Source: SHVO01 sp041906145 (GTDB lineage: Bacteria; Pseudomonadota; Alphaproteobacteria; Rhodospirillales; Rhodospirillaceae). Taken from it: a stretch of 64,000 nucleotides of DNA. Location of the stretch: positions 186,001 through 250,000 of the forward strand of contig JAYRJU010000002.1 in assembly GCA_041906145.1 (NCBI GenBank), read 5' to 3'. Under the pieces are notes generated by a model that worked only from the letters and a program-made list of their open reading frames with translations, was not told the origin of the DNA and searched no databases. Numbering within the stretch: position 1 is the stretch's first letter; the number at the start of each line of letters is the position of its first letter. Shown here piece by piece: positions 50,846 to 58,148 of the stretch. A program made the position numbers and the translations under genes.

Positions 50846-51844
50846 TTAAGCGACGGCCTCGACGGCGCTACCGGCGATGTCTTCACCGAAGCACCGCTGA
50901 TAGTACTCGGCGATCACCGGGCGTTCGGTCTCGTCACATTTGTTCAGAAAGGTGACGCGGAACGAATAGCCGACGTTGTTGAAAATCTGATTGTTCTCGG
51001 CCCAGCTGATCACGGTGCGCGGCGACATCACGGTCGAGATGTCGCCGGCGATGAAGCCGGTGCGGGTCAGGTCGGCGACTTCGACCATGGCCGAAATCAT
51101 CTTCTTGCCGGCTGCGGTGTCGTAGCCCTTCACCTTTGCCAGCACGATATTGGTCTCTTCGTCGTGCTTCAGGTAATTGAGGGTCGCGACAACGTTCCAG
51201 CGGTCCATCTGACCCTGATTGATCTGCTGCGTGCCGTGATAAAGGCCGGTCGTATCGCCGAGGCCGATGGTGTTGGCGGTGGCGAACAATCTGAAAGCCG
51301 GATGCGGGCGGATGACTTTGTTCTGATCAAGAAGCGTCAAGCGGCCTTCGACTTCCAGCACGCGCTGGATGACGAACATCACGTCGGGACGCCCCGCGTC
51401 ATATTCGTCGAACACGAGCGCGATCGGACGCTGAAGAGCCCACGGTAGAAGGCCTTCCCGGAACTCGGTCACCTGCACGCCTTCGCGGATCACGATGGCG
51501 TCTTTACCGATGAGATCGATGCGGCTGATGTGGCTGTCGAGGTTGATGCGTAAGCACGGCCAATTGAGGCGCGCCGCCACCTGTTCGATGTGGGTCGACT
51601 TCCCGGTGCCGTGATAGCCCTGTACAAGCACGCGCCGGTTGTGCGCGAAACCCGCCAGGATGGCGAGGGTGGTGTCGTGATCGAAACGGTACGCGGGATC
51701 GACATCCGGCACATGGTCGCCGCGTGTCGAGAACGCCGGCACCTTCATATCGATATCGAGACCAAAAACGTCGCGGACGGATAGCTGCTTATCGGGCCCC
51801 GTCATGCCCAAGTCGTCGCGTGCACTTTCGTTCCGCTTGCTCAT
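50846..51844 (-). CDS. cobS: Cobaltochelatase subunit CobS
   Basis: 332 residues from ATG at 51844 (a GTG sits 3 bases further upstream). AAA+ MoxR-type: Walker A QGYHGTGKST (about 75-84), GKDAIVIREGVQVTEF, Walker B IALVFDEYDAGRPDVMFVIQRVLE, and FRLFATANTIGLGDTTGLYHGTQQIN. It is the hexameric ATPase partner of CobT. It is followed by an 88-base gap with the palindromic element before cobT. Confidence 0.95.
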   Translation of the reverse strand: MSKRNESARDDLGMTGPDKQLSVRDVFGLDIDMKVPAFSTRGDHVPDVDPAYRFDHDTTLAILAGFAHNRRVLVQGYHGTGKSTHIEQVAARLNWPCLRINLDSHISRIDLIGKDAIVIREGVQVTEFREGLLPWALQRPIALVFDEYDAGRPDVMFVIQRVLEVEGRLTLLDQNKVIRPHPAFRLFATANTIGLGDTTGLYHGTQQINQGQMDRWNVVATLNYLKHDEETNIVLAKVKGYDTAAGKKMISAMVEVADLTRTGFIAGDISTVMSPRTVISWAENNQIFNNVGYSFRVTFLNKCDETERPVIAEYYQRCFGEDIAGSAVEAVA

Positions 51845-51980
51845 CACGCTCTCTCACAACCTCTTTGCAAAGAAGGGTTTTATGGCACGCCGGGAGGGGT
51901 CCGGAAAGTCACCATACTGCCCTCGATTATATGGGGGTACGGCCAACAGGCCGAAAGCTGAAAATAGGCGTATTCAGCTG

Positions 51981-52580
51981 CTATGTAGCTGCTGCTAAAC
52001 CCGCACGCAGCGTCTGGTACGCCTCGTTGATGACCTTCATCCGGTTTTCCGCCTCGGCGGAACCGCCGTTGGCGTCGGGATGGTATTTTTTTACCAACGC
52101 TTTGTAGCGCTCCTTAAGAGTCTCCAGGGTCACCGGGCCGGACAGGTCGAGCGCCTTCATGGCCCGTGTGCGCGCGGTGGCGCCGCCGGGCGTCGCCCGG
52201 CTTTGCGCGTCTTCCGCGCGGGATTTCTTTTTGTCCTCGAAATCCGTTCCGGCGGCGAAGCCAAACGGATCGTTCACGCGTGCACCCGGACGCCCCGCGC
52301 GATAACCCGCGCCAAGGGTGCCCAGCTTCCACGTCGGCCGCTCCCAGGTCGCGGCGCTGCGGATTTCCGCTTCAAGATCGGCGATAGACGCCCCGGCATG
52401 GAAATCCCAGCGCGCGTTGTACGCGCGCACGTGTTCAAGGCAGTACATGACATAGTCGGCGAGTCGCCGATCCTTCGGCGCACGGTACTCGCCGGCGGCC
52501 GCGCAGCCGTCCCAGGCGCATGGCGTCGCGCCCGTATTTTTCCCTGTAGAACAGGTGAAACGATCGCGTGTTTCGGACAT
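51981..52580 (-). CDS. J-domain protein, C-terminal DnaJ type
   Basis: 199 residues. A C-terminal J domain (about 134-195; ALDLSGPVTLETLKERYKALVKKYHPDANGG, HPD at KKYHPD) follows an N-terminal domain of about 130 residues that begins with a conserved KNTGATPCAWDGCAAAGEYRAPKDRR and continues YCLEHVRAYNARWDFHAG. This type commonly sits beside cobS in alphaproteobacteria. It presumably recruits DnaK; its client is unknown. Confidence 0.87.
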   Translation of the reverse strand: MSETRDRFTCSTGKNTGATPCAWDGCAAAGEYRAPKDRRLADYVMYCLEHVRAYNARWDFHAGASIADLEAEIRSAATWERPTWKLGTLGAGYRAGRPGARVNDPFGFAAGTDFEDKKKSRAEDAQSRATPGGATARTRAMKALDLSGPVTLETLKERYKALVKKYHPDANGGSAEAENRMKVINEAYQTLRAGLAAAT

Positions 52581-52649
52581 GGGTTGAATATGGTGAGGGG
52601 CCTGAAAATCCGCAATCTTGTTTCTTTTTTCCCCCTGTGCTTCAGCTAA

Positions 52650-52696
52650 TGCGTGGTCCTAAAAACTGGGAACCGGTTTCTGGGAGAGGCCACGCA
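52650..52696. repeat. 47-bp palindromic element before bolA (copy 2)
   Basis: TGCGTGG (52650-52656) pairs with CCACGCA (52690-52696); inside, AAAACTGG and CCGGTTT keep the same layout as copy 1 at 50761. It ends 14 bases before the bolA ATG, in the intergenic space between the divergent J-protein and bolA genes. Confidence 0.75.
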
Positions 52697-52710
52697 AAAA
52701 AGAAAAAGCT

Positions 52711-52980
52711 ATGAACCCATACGCCAATCGCATTCACGCAAAGATCACCGAGTCTCTGGCCCCAAAGCGTCTCGAGGTCGAGGACGACAGCAATCGCCAT
52801 CACGGTCACGCCGGCGCGCATCCGAGCGGTGAAACGCATTTCAACGTGACGATTGAATCCGCGGCTTTCGCAGGCAAGAACCGCGTCGCACGCCAGCGGC
52901 TGGTGTACGGCATCCTCGCCGACGAACTGCGTGAGCGCGTGCATGCACTGTCGCTGAAGCTGACGGCGCCGGGCGAGTAG
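52711..52980 (+). CDS. bolA: BolA-family protein
   Basis: 89 residues. BolA fold: IHAKITESLAPKRLEVEDDSNRHHGHAGAHPSGETHFNVTIESAAFAGKNRVARQRLVYGILADELRERVHALSLKL. The HxGH-type region and the RHxxVxxxL helix are typical. BolA proteins partner with monothiol glutaredoxins and affect iron-sulfur homeostasis and morphology. It is divergent from the J-protein gene and convergent with DUF2889. Confidence 0.95.
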   Translation: MNPYANRIHAKITESLAPKRLEVEDDSNRHHGHAGAHPSGETHFNVTIESAAFAGKNRVARQRLVYGILADELRERVHALSLKLTAPGE

Positions 52981-53556
52981 CTACTCGCCTCTATAGAATT
53001 CCGGATACTCGCGCTTCACGATGGCGCTGTTAGTCGCCCAGGTGTGGCAGGTGTTGAGGAAGTGCGGCATGGCGCGCGGCTGGCCTTTGGCTTGCGCGTC
53101 GTTTTGACGCTTCAGCCGCGCCCGCACCATCGTTTGCATCAAGGTTGTCGCCACCGGGCCGATCAGCGAGCCCATGTGTGTGCAGCCATGCGTAGCGCCC
53201 AGAAGCGCCGCGACTTTCTGCGTGAAGCCGGGGCGTATAACGAGGCCGCTAAGCTTGCCGTAGCTCGGTGCGATCGACGGGCAGATCCGCCAGGGATGAA
53301 AATCCATCGACGCTTCGGACGCGGTGATCGTCATTTTCGCGTCGACCGTGAGGCGCAGGTGCATGTCGTGGATCGGCTCGCCTGCCGGGATCACGGATGC
53401 ATTTTGCGAGCTCGCGCCCCAGGTGTTGATCGTTTCCGTCTTCACATCGGTCAAGCGGCCATCGACATCCCACTGTCCGTCGGGGCGTTCATAGCCTTGG
53501 CAGACAAGGGTGCGCTTGTGCATCAATTTGCGCGGCGCGGGCGCGGGAAGCGGCAT
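52981..53556 (-). CDS. DUF2889 family protein, copy A
   Basis: 191 residues from ATG at 53556; the longer frame is antisense noise. It shares the pattern HxRTLVCQGYERPDGQWDVDG, ICPSIAPSYGKLSGLV, GATHGCTHMGSL and NTCHTWATNSAIVK with its neighbour, the DUF2889 fold. Conserved CP, GCxH and CHxW elements suggest metal or thiol chemistry. The start overlaps by one base the stop of copy B, so both are made from one mRNA. Confidence 0.85.
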   Translation of the reverse strand: MPLPAPAPRKLMHKRTLVCQGYERPDGQWDVDGRLTDVKTETINTWGASSQNASVIPAGEPIHDMHLRLTVDAKMTITASEASMDFHPWRICPSIAPSYGKLSGLVIRPGFTQKVAALLGATHGCTHMGSLIGPVATTLMQTMVRARLKRQNDAQAKGQPRAMPHFLNTCHTWATNSAIVKREYPEFYRGE

Positions 53557-54116
53557 CAGGCTTCTCCCGTGTAGAGGCTCGGGAACTGATCGCGCGTGAC
53601 GGCGCTGTCCGACTTCCAGGCGTGACATTGATTCACGAAGAAGGCGGTCACCGGTTCGCCGCGCGCTTCCTTGTCCTTGAGCGCCTGATAGGCGTTCGGC
53701 GATAGGAGTTGATAGGCGGTGTTGGCCATCGGGCGCAGAAGATCGACGAGGTGCACGCAGCCTTGCGTGCCGCCGAGCGCTTCGCGTACCGCGCCGTTGA
53801 ATCCCTTGCCGAGGTTCAGCCCCACCAGGCGCTGGAAGTTGGGCGTGATGGAGGGGCACATGTTGAACGGCGTGTAGTCCATTGCCGCGGCCACTTCGCG
53901 GATCGTGAGCCCGGCATCGATGGTGATGCGAAGCCCCATCCCGTGCACCGGCACGCCGGCTTTCACGTCGCCCCGGTCCGTGCTGGTGAAATCGTAGGTC
54001 TTCGCGTCCGTGAGCCAGCCGTCGATATCGAACAAGCCGTCATCGCGCTCGTACCCTTCGCAGGTAATCGTGCGCGTATGAATGAGCTCGCGGTCGCTGG
54101 GCGGCGTGAGAGGCAT
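53556..54116 (-). CDS. DUF2889 family protein, copy B
   Basis: 186 residues. Same family as the gene just downstream (IHTRTITCEGYERDDGLFDIDG, MCPSITPNFQRLVGLN, GGTQGCVHLVDLL, NQCHAWKSDSAV). DUF2889 proteins occur singly or in tandem in proteobacteria and have no firm function; some sit near aromatic-compound genes. The tandem copies have diverged to roughly a third identity by eye, so the duplication is old. Confidence 0.87.
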   Translation of the reverse strand: MPLTPPSDRELIHTRTITCEGYERDDGLFDIDGWLTDAKTYDFTSTDRGDVKAGVPVHGMGLRITIDAGLTIREVAAAMDYTPFNMCPSITPNFQRLVGLNLGKGFNGAVREALGGTQGCVHLVDLLRPMANTAYQLLSPNAYQALKDKEARGEPVTAFFVNQCHAWKSDSAVTRDQFPSLYTGEA

Positions 54117-54190
54117 GTGGCCGATATACGCGCGCGCGCCAGACCCGGCAAGCGCAGGGCCGTTCTAGCAGCTATGCAGGGAAAATGGCG

Positions 54191-54637
54191 CTAAGCGGCC
54201 CCGTAGCTCTCGCCATAGATATAGGCGTTGCGGTCCTTAAGGTCCTGTTCCAGCTCGCCGTTATAAACCGCGTAAAGATCGCGCACCGAGACCATGCCCA
54301 CCACCTGGCCGCCCTCCACCACCGGGAGGTGGCGATAATTGCGGCTTCTCATCATGCGGATCGCGTCGGAAGCCGTGTCGGACGGCGCCAGTGTATCGGG
54401 GTCGGTCGTCATGACCTCGCGCACGGGGGTTGCGTCGGGATCGAGGCCGGCGGCAACCACGCGCACGGTCATGTCGCGTTCGGTCACGATGCCGACGAGG
54501 CGGTCGAGGTCCATGACGAGTACGGCCGCGATCTTCTTGTCGCGCATCAGCCGCGCGGCTTGGCGCACCGTGTCGCGGGGGGAGACTTTCTGCAGAATCT
54601 GGTCGCTAATGACGTCGGGTACAATTCTTCGGATCAT
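54191..54637 (-). CDS. Tandem CBS-domain protein
   Basis: 148 residues from ATG at 54637, with AAGGAGCG before it. Two CBS motifs: IVPDVISDQILQKVSPRDTVRQAARLMRDKKIAAVLVMDLDRLVGIVTERDMTVRV and VREVMTTDPDTLAPSDTASDAIRMMRSRNYRHLPVVEGGQVVGMVSVRDL. Stand-alone CBS pairs bind adenosyl nucleotides and regulate other proteins. Partner unknown. Confidence 0.92.
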   Translation of the reverse strand: MIRRIVPDVISDQILQKVSPRDTVRQAARLMRDKKIAAVLVMDLDRLVGIVTERDMTVRVVAAGLDPDATPVREVMTTDPDTLAPSDTASDAIRMMRSRNYRHLPVVEGGQVVGMVSVRDLYAVYNGELEQDLKDRNAYIYGESYGAA

Positions 54638-54793
54638 GGCGCGCTCCTTCAATCGCTGTTGAAAGGCTAAGCACGACAAGCCGGGCCGGTCCTCTGACGA
54701 GGACATGCGCGGCTTCCTCAAGAACGAAGCTTGAGTGTGATCCCGGTCCGGAAAGCGGTCAATGCCCGGCGGGCGCCTGTTACAAGCGCAGGT

Positions 54794-56104
54794 TCAGCCC
54801 GACCGTTCCGCCGCCATGGCTTCGGACGCGCTTTCGTCCTTGGGCTGGGGCGGCGTCACGCGCATCAGGGTCAACTGGTTGCGGGCGCGGCGTAAAACCT
54901 CGAATCGGAAGCCGTGAAACAGGAATTTCTGGCCCGTTTCCGGAATGGTGCGGGCTTCGTACAGCACCAGACCCGCGATGGTTGACGCTTTGTCGTCGGG
55001 CAGGTCCCAATCGAATTCGCGGTTCAGGTCGCGCAGGGTCACACTGCCGTCGATGAGGAAGGACCCGTTGGTTTGCCGGCGCACGCCCGCCACCGCGACA
55101 TCATGCTCGTCGCGGATGTCGCCCACGATCTCTTCCAGGATGTCTTCGAGGGTCAGCGCCCCCAGGATCGTGCCGTATTCATCGATCACCATCGCGAAGT
55201 GCTCGCGGCGCGCGCGAAAGGCGTTGAGCTGATCGAGAAGGGTCGTGGTCGCGGGAACGAACCACGGCTTGATCGCGAGGCCGACCACGTCGAGCTTCAT
55301 CGCTTTCCCGTCCGCCGATTCCAGGGCGCGCAGCAGCGCTTTAGCGTGAATGAGGCCGACGATATTGTCCGGCTGTTCGCGCCACAGCGGAATGCGCGAG
55401 TAGGGCGAAGCGGCCACCTGCTCGATGATCTGCTCGATCGGCAGGTCCGCGTCGATGGTCACCAGTTTCTGACGGTGCACCATGACGTCGCTGACCGGGT
55501 ATTCCGCGAGGTCGAGCACGCTACGCAGCATCGCCCGCTCGTGTTTGACCTCGTGGATGATCTGTTTATCGGCCATCTGCACTTCGATAGCGCCGCGCAG
55601 CTCGGCCAGCACTTCCTTTGCCGAGCGTGAAACAGTCGTGCTCAGCTTGAACATGCGTAGAGCGCCGTTGACGAAATATTCGATCGCCGCGTTGAAGGGT
55701 TTGAACAGGCGCATGAGGAAGTACATGACGCCGGCGCACTTTAATGATGCCGAGGTTGTGTACAAAAGCGCGTAGGTCTTCGGCAGGATCTCACCGTAGA
55801 TCACGACCAGCACTGTCATGATGGCGGTCGCGTAGAACACGCCCTCGCTGCCAAACACCTCGATCATCAGGCTGGTGGTCAGCGCCGAAGCCAGGATGTT
55901 GACGAGGTTGTTGCCGAGAAGGACGGTCGAGATCATCTCCTCGCGTTCGTCCAGAAGCTTCACCACCGTACCGGCGCGCGCGTCACCTTCCTCGTCCAAC
56001 TGGTGCATCAGCGGTTTTGACGCGGTGGTCAAAGCGGTTTCCGCGACCGAGAAGAAAGCCGCGACGGTCAGCAGTACAAGGACCGCGAAGAGAACGAAAA
56101 GCAT
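54794..56104 (-). CDS. CNNM/CorC-type hemolysin-family transporter
   Basis: 436 residues. N-terminal DUF21 domain with about four helices (VLLTVAAFFSVAETALTTAS, VLLGNNLVNILASALTTSLM, YATAIMTVLVVIYGEILPKTYAL), a CBS pair (about 200-325) and a C-terminal CorC-HlyC domain (GSVTLRDLNREFDWDLPDD, VLYEARTIPETGQKFLFHGF). Members transport Mg(II)/Co(II) or stabilise the envelope. It follows aroB by 27 bases; this order is common in alphaproteobacteria. Confidence 0.92.
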   Translation of the reverse strand: MLFVLFAVLVLLTVAAFFSVAETALTTASKPLMHQLDEEGDARAGTVVKLLDEREEMISTVLLGNNLVNILASALTTSLMIEVFGSEGVFYATAIMTVLVVIYGEILPKTYALLYTTSASLKCAGVMYFLMRLFKPFNAAIEYFVNGALRMFKLSTTVSRSAKEVLAELRGAIEVQMADKQIIHEVKHERAMLRSVLDLAEYPVSDVMVHRQKLVTIDADLPIEQIIEQVAASPYSRIPLWREQPDNIVGLIHAKALLRALESADGKAMKLDVVGLAIKPWFVPATTTLLDQLNAFRARREHFAMVIDEYGTILGALTLEDILEEIVGDIRDEHDVAVAGVRRQTNGSFLIDGSVTLRDLNREFDWDLPDDKASTIAGLVLYEARTIPETGQKFLFHGFRFEVLRRARNQLTLMRVTPPQPKDESASEAMAAERSG

Positions 56105-56131
56105 GGCAGGTTCCTCACACGGAACGGTGAA

Positions 56132-57280
56132 CTAAGAGGCGAGTGCCGCCGATAGGGTCGCTTCAAGCGCGGCGGCGGGAACGTCACGGGACATGAAGGC
56201 TTCGCCGATGCGGCGCGCGAGCACGAAATTCACCGCGCCGTCCTTCATTTTTTTGTCTTGGCTCATATGTGCGATCAGCATCGCCGCGGTGATTTTACCA
56301 CGCGCGCTATTGCGCGGTGGATCGACCGGCAGCGCCACAGCTTTTAGATGCGCGCGCACTTTTTCCACATCGGCCGCCGGGCAAAGGCCAAGCTGCGCGG
56401 AAAGCGCGAACGCGAGCACCATGCCGATAGCGACGGCTTCGCCGTGCAGCAGATCGCCGCCGTAGCCCATCTCGGCTTCCAGGGCGTGGCCGAAGGTGTG
56501 CCCGAGGTTCAAAAGAGCGCGGATGCCGCCTTCCTTTTCGTCGGCGGCGACCACTTTGGCTTTGGCCGTGCAACTCGCAACGATGGCGTCGCGCAAAGCC
56601 GCGTGGTCTCCGTTGAGCGCCGCCGTGCCGTGCGTTTCAAGCCACGCCCAGAAAGCAGCGTCGCCCAGCAGGCCGTATTTCGCCACCTCGGCATAACCCG
56701 CCAGCAATTCGCGGCGGGGCAACGTGGCAAGAACGTCCGTATCGGCGATCACCAGGCGCGGTTGATGGAAACTGCCGACCAGGTTTTTTCCGGCGGCGGT
56801 GTTGATGCCGGTTTTGCCGCCCACCGAACTGTCGACTTGCGACAATAGGGTCGTCGGGATCTGCACGAAGTCGACGCCCCGCAAGAGGACCGAGGCGGCG
56901 AACCCGGCGAGATCGCCGATCACGCCGCCGCCCAGAGCGACAATCATGGTCCCGCGCTCGCATTTGGCGGCCAGCATCGCATCCAGGAGCGTTGCGAGAT
57001 GGCCGAAGTCCTTGCTCGCTTCACCGGCCGGAACAATCGAATGATCGGCGCGGATACCGGCATTCGTCAGCGCGTGCGTCAGGCGCGCGAGGTACAGCGG
57101 CGCGACGTTGCTGTCGGTTACGATAAACACGCGCTTCTGGGAAAGTACCGGCATCATCAGCGCCGGCGCGCGTGCGAGCAGATCGCGCCCGACATGAATG
57201 TCGTATGACCGCGCGCCCAGCGGCACGCGCACCACGGTCGCGGTGTCGGAGGAAGCGGGGGCCGGCGTGGCGGAAGGCAT
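56132..57280 (-). CDS. aroB: 3-dehydroquinate synthase
   Basis: 382 residues. Conserved GGGVIGDLAGFAASVLLRGVDFVQIPTTLLSQVDSSVGGKTGIN, the metal-binding region LNLGHTFGHALE, GYGGDLLHGEAVAIGM, and KKMKDGAVNFVLAR. Converts DAHP to 3-dehydroquinate in the shikimate pathway. It starts 6 bases after aroK and is followed by the CorC-like gene. Confidence 0.96.
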   Translation of the reverse strand: MPSATPAPASSDTATVVRVPLGARSYDIHVGRDLLARAPALMMPVLSQKRVFIVTDSNVAPLYLARLTHALTNAGIRADHSIVPAGEASKDFGHLATLLDAMLAAKCERGTMIVALGGGVIGDLAGFAASVLLRGVDFVQIPTTLLSQVDSSVGGKTGINTAAGKNLVGSFHQPRLVIADTDVLATLPRRELLAGYAEVAKYGLLGDAAFWAWLETHGTAALNGDHAALRDAIVASCTAKAKVVAADEKEGGIRALLNLGHTFGHALEAEMGYGGDLLHGEAVAIGMVLAFALSAQLGLCPAADVEKVRAHLKAVALPVDPPRNSARGKITAAMLIAHMSQDKKMKDGAVNFVLARRIGEAFMSRDVPAAALEATLSAALAS

Positions 57281-57286
57281 CGCGTA

Positions 57287-57895
57287 TCAGTCTTTCGTGG
57301 TCAGCGTCACGCCCAGGAACTCCTCGACGGCGGCGAGCACGCGGATGCATGTCACGGTCGGATTGTCGTGTCCGGTCTCAACGGCGATATCGGATTGGGC
57401 GTAAACGGGGTAGCGCGCGTCGATCAGGCGCGCGAGCACCTCGCGCGGATCGCTTCCGTTCAGAAGCGGGCGGTGCGTACGGCCTCTCGTGCGCTGCGAC
57501 AGGGTATCGAGGTCGGCTTTCAGCCACACGGAAACCGCACGCTCCCGAATCAGCGCCCGCGTGTCAGGGTCCATGAAGGCGCCTCCACCGGCGGCCAGGA
57601 TACTGGGCGTGCCGTGCAGAAGGCGTGTCATGACGCGGCGTTCCCCGTCTCGAAAGTAGGGTTCCCCGTACTTCTGGAAAATTTCGGCGATGGAGCAGCC
57701 CGCGGCCTGTTCGATCTCGGCGTCGGCGTCCACGAACGGCACGGAGAGGCGAGCCGCAAGGCGGCGGCCGATGCAGCTCTTGCCGGCCCCCATCAGACCC
57801 ACCAGCACGATGGTGCGGTCGAGCGCCCGGGCACCCTCGATCTTGGGCGCCCCGCTCTTTTCGCTCGACTTGTGGATTTCGGCCATCTCGCTCAT
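57287..57895 (-). CDS. aroK: Shikimate kinase
   Basis: 202 residues. Walker A LVGLMGAGKSCIGRRLA (about 31-47), DADAEIEQAAGCSIAEIF, GEPYFRDGERRVMTRLL, LAAGGGAFMDPDTR and RPLLNGSDP. It phosphorylates shikimate. First gene of an aroK-aroB-corC-like unit, with an N-terminal extension of about 27 residues. Confidence 0.95.
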   Translation of the reverse strand: MSEMAEIHKSSEKSGAPKIEGARALDRTIVLVGLMGAGKSCIGRRLAARLSVPFVDADAEIEQAAGCSIAEIFQKYGEPYFRDGERRVMTRLLHGTPSILAAGGGAFMDPDTRALIRERAVSVWLKADLDTLSQRTRGRTHRPLLNGSDPREVLARLIDARYPVYAQSDIAVETGHDNPTVTCIRVLAAVEEFLGVTLTTKD

Positions 57896-58016
57896 GGGAC
57901 CGCGTTACTCAACGCCTTGTCATATCAATTAAGTCTTTGGTTGCATGGACATTATCACAGGCTTTCACTAGTGTCCCGGGGAAGGGCTGCGACTGTTAAA
58001 TAAGGGCTATTGGGGC

Positions 58017-58148
58017 ATGGTGAAATTCGTCGTTCTGGGTGTGCTTGCGCTGCTGGTGGCTGGCGCCATCGTCCTTACCACTTGGGATATGCCGGCGCCG
58101 ACGACCACCATTGAAAAAGTGATTCCGAATGAGCGTTTCAATAAATAA
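58017..58148 (+). CDS. 43-residue single-span membrane protein
   Basis: ATG at 58017 with AAGGGC 9 bases upstream. One hydrophobic helix (VVLGVLALLVAGAIVLTTWD, about 5-24), then the short periplasmic-side tail PAPTTTIEKVIPNERFNK. The WD-x-PAPT and EKVIPxERF motifs look conserved; similar small proteins with this tail occur in other alphaproteobacteria. The following large secreted-protein gene starts inside its 3' end (ATG at 58129), so the two are translationally coupled. Confidence 0.7.
   Translation: MVKFVVLGVLALLVAGAIVLTTWDMPAPTTTIEKVIPNERFNK

Noticed and set aside
53557..53859. N-terminal extension of DUF2889 copy A
   Set aside because: It overlaps copy B out of frame and has no similarity; the ATG at 53556 fits the family start.
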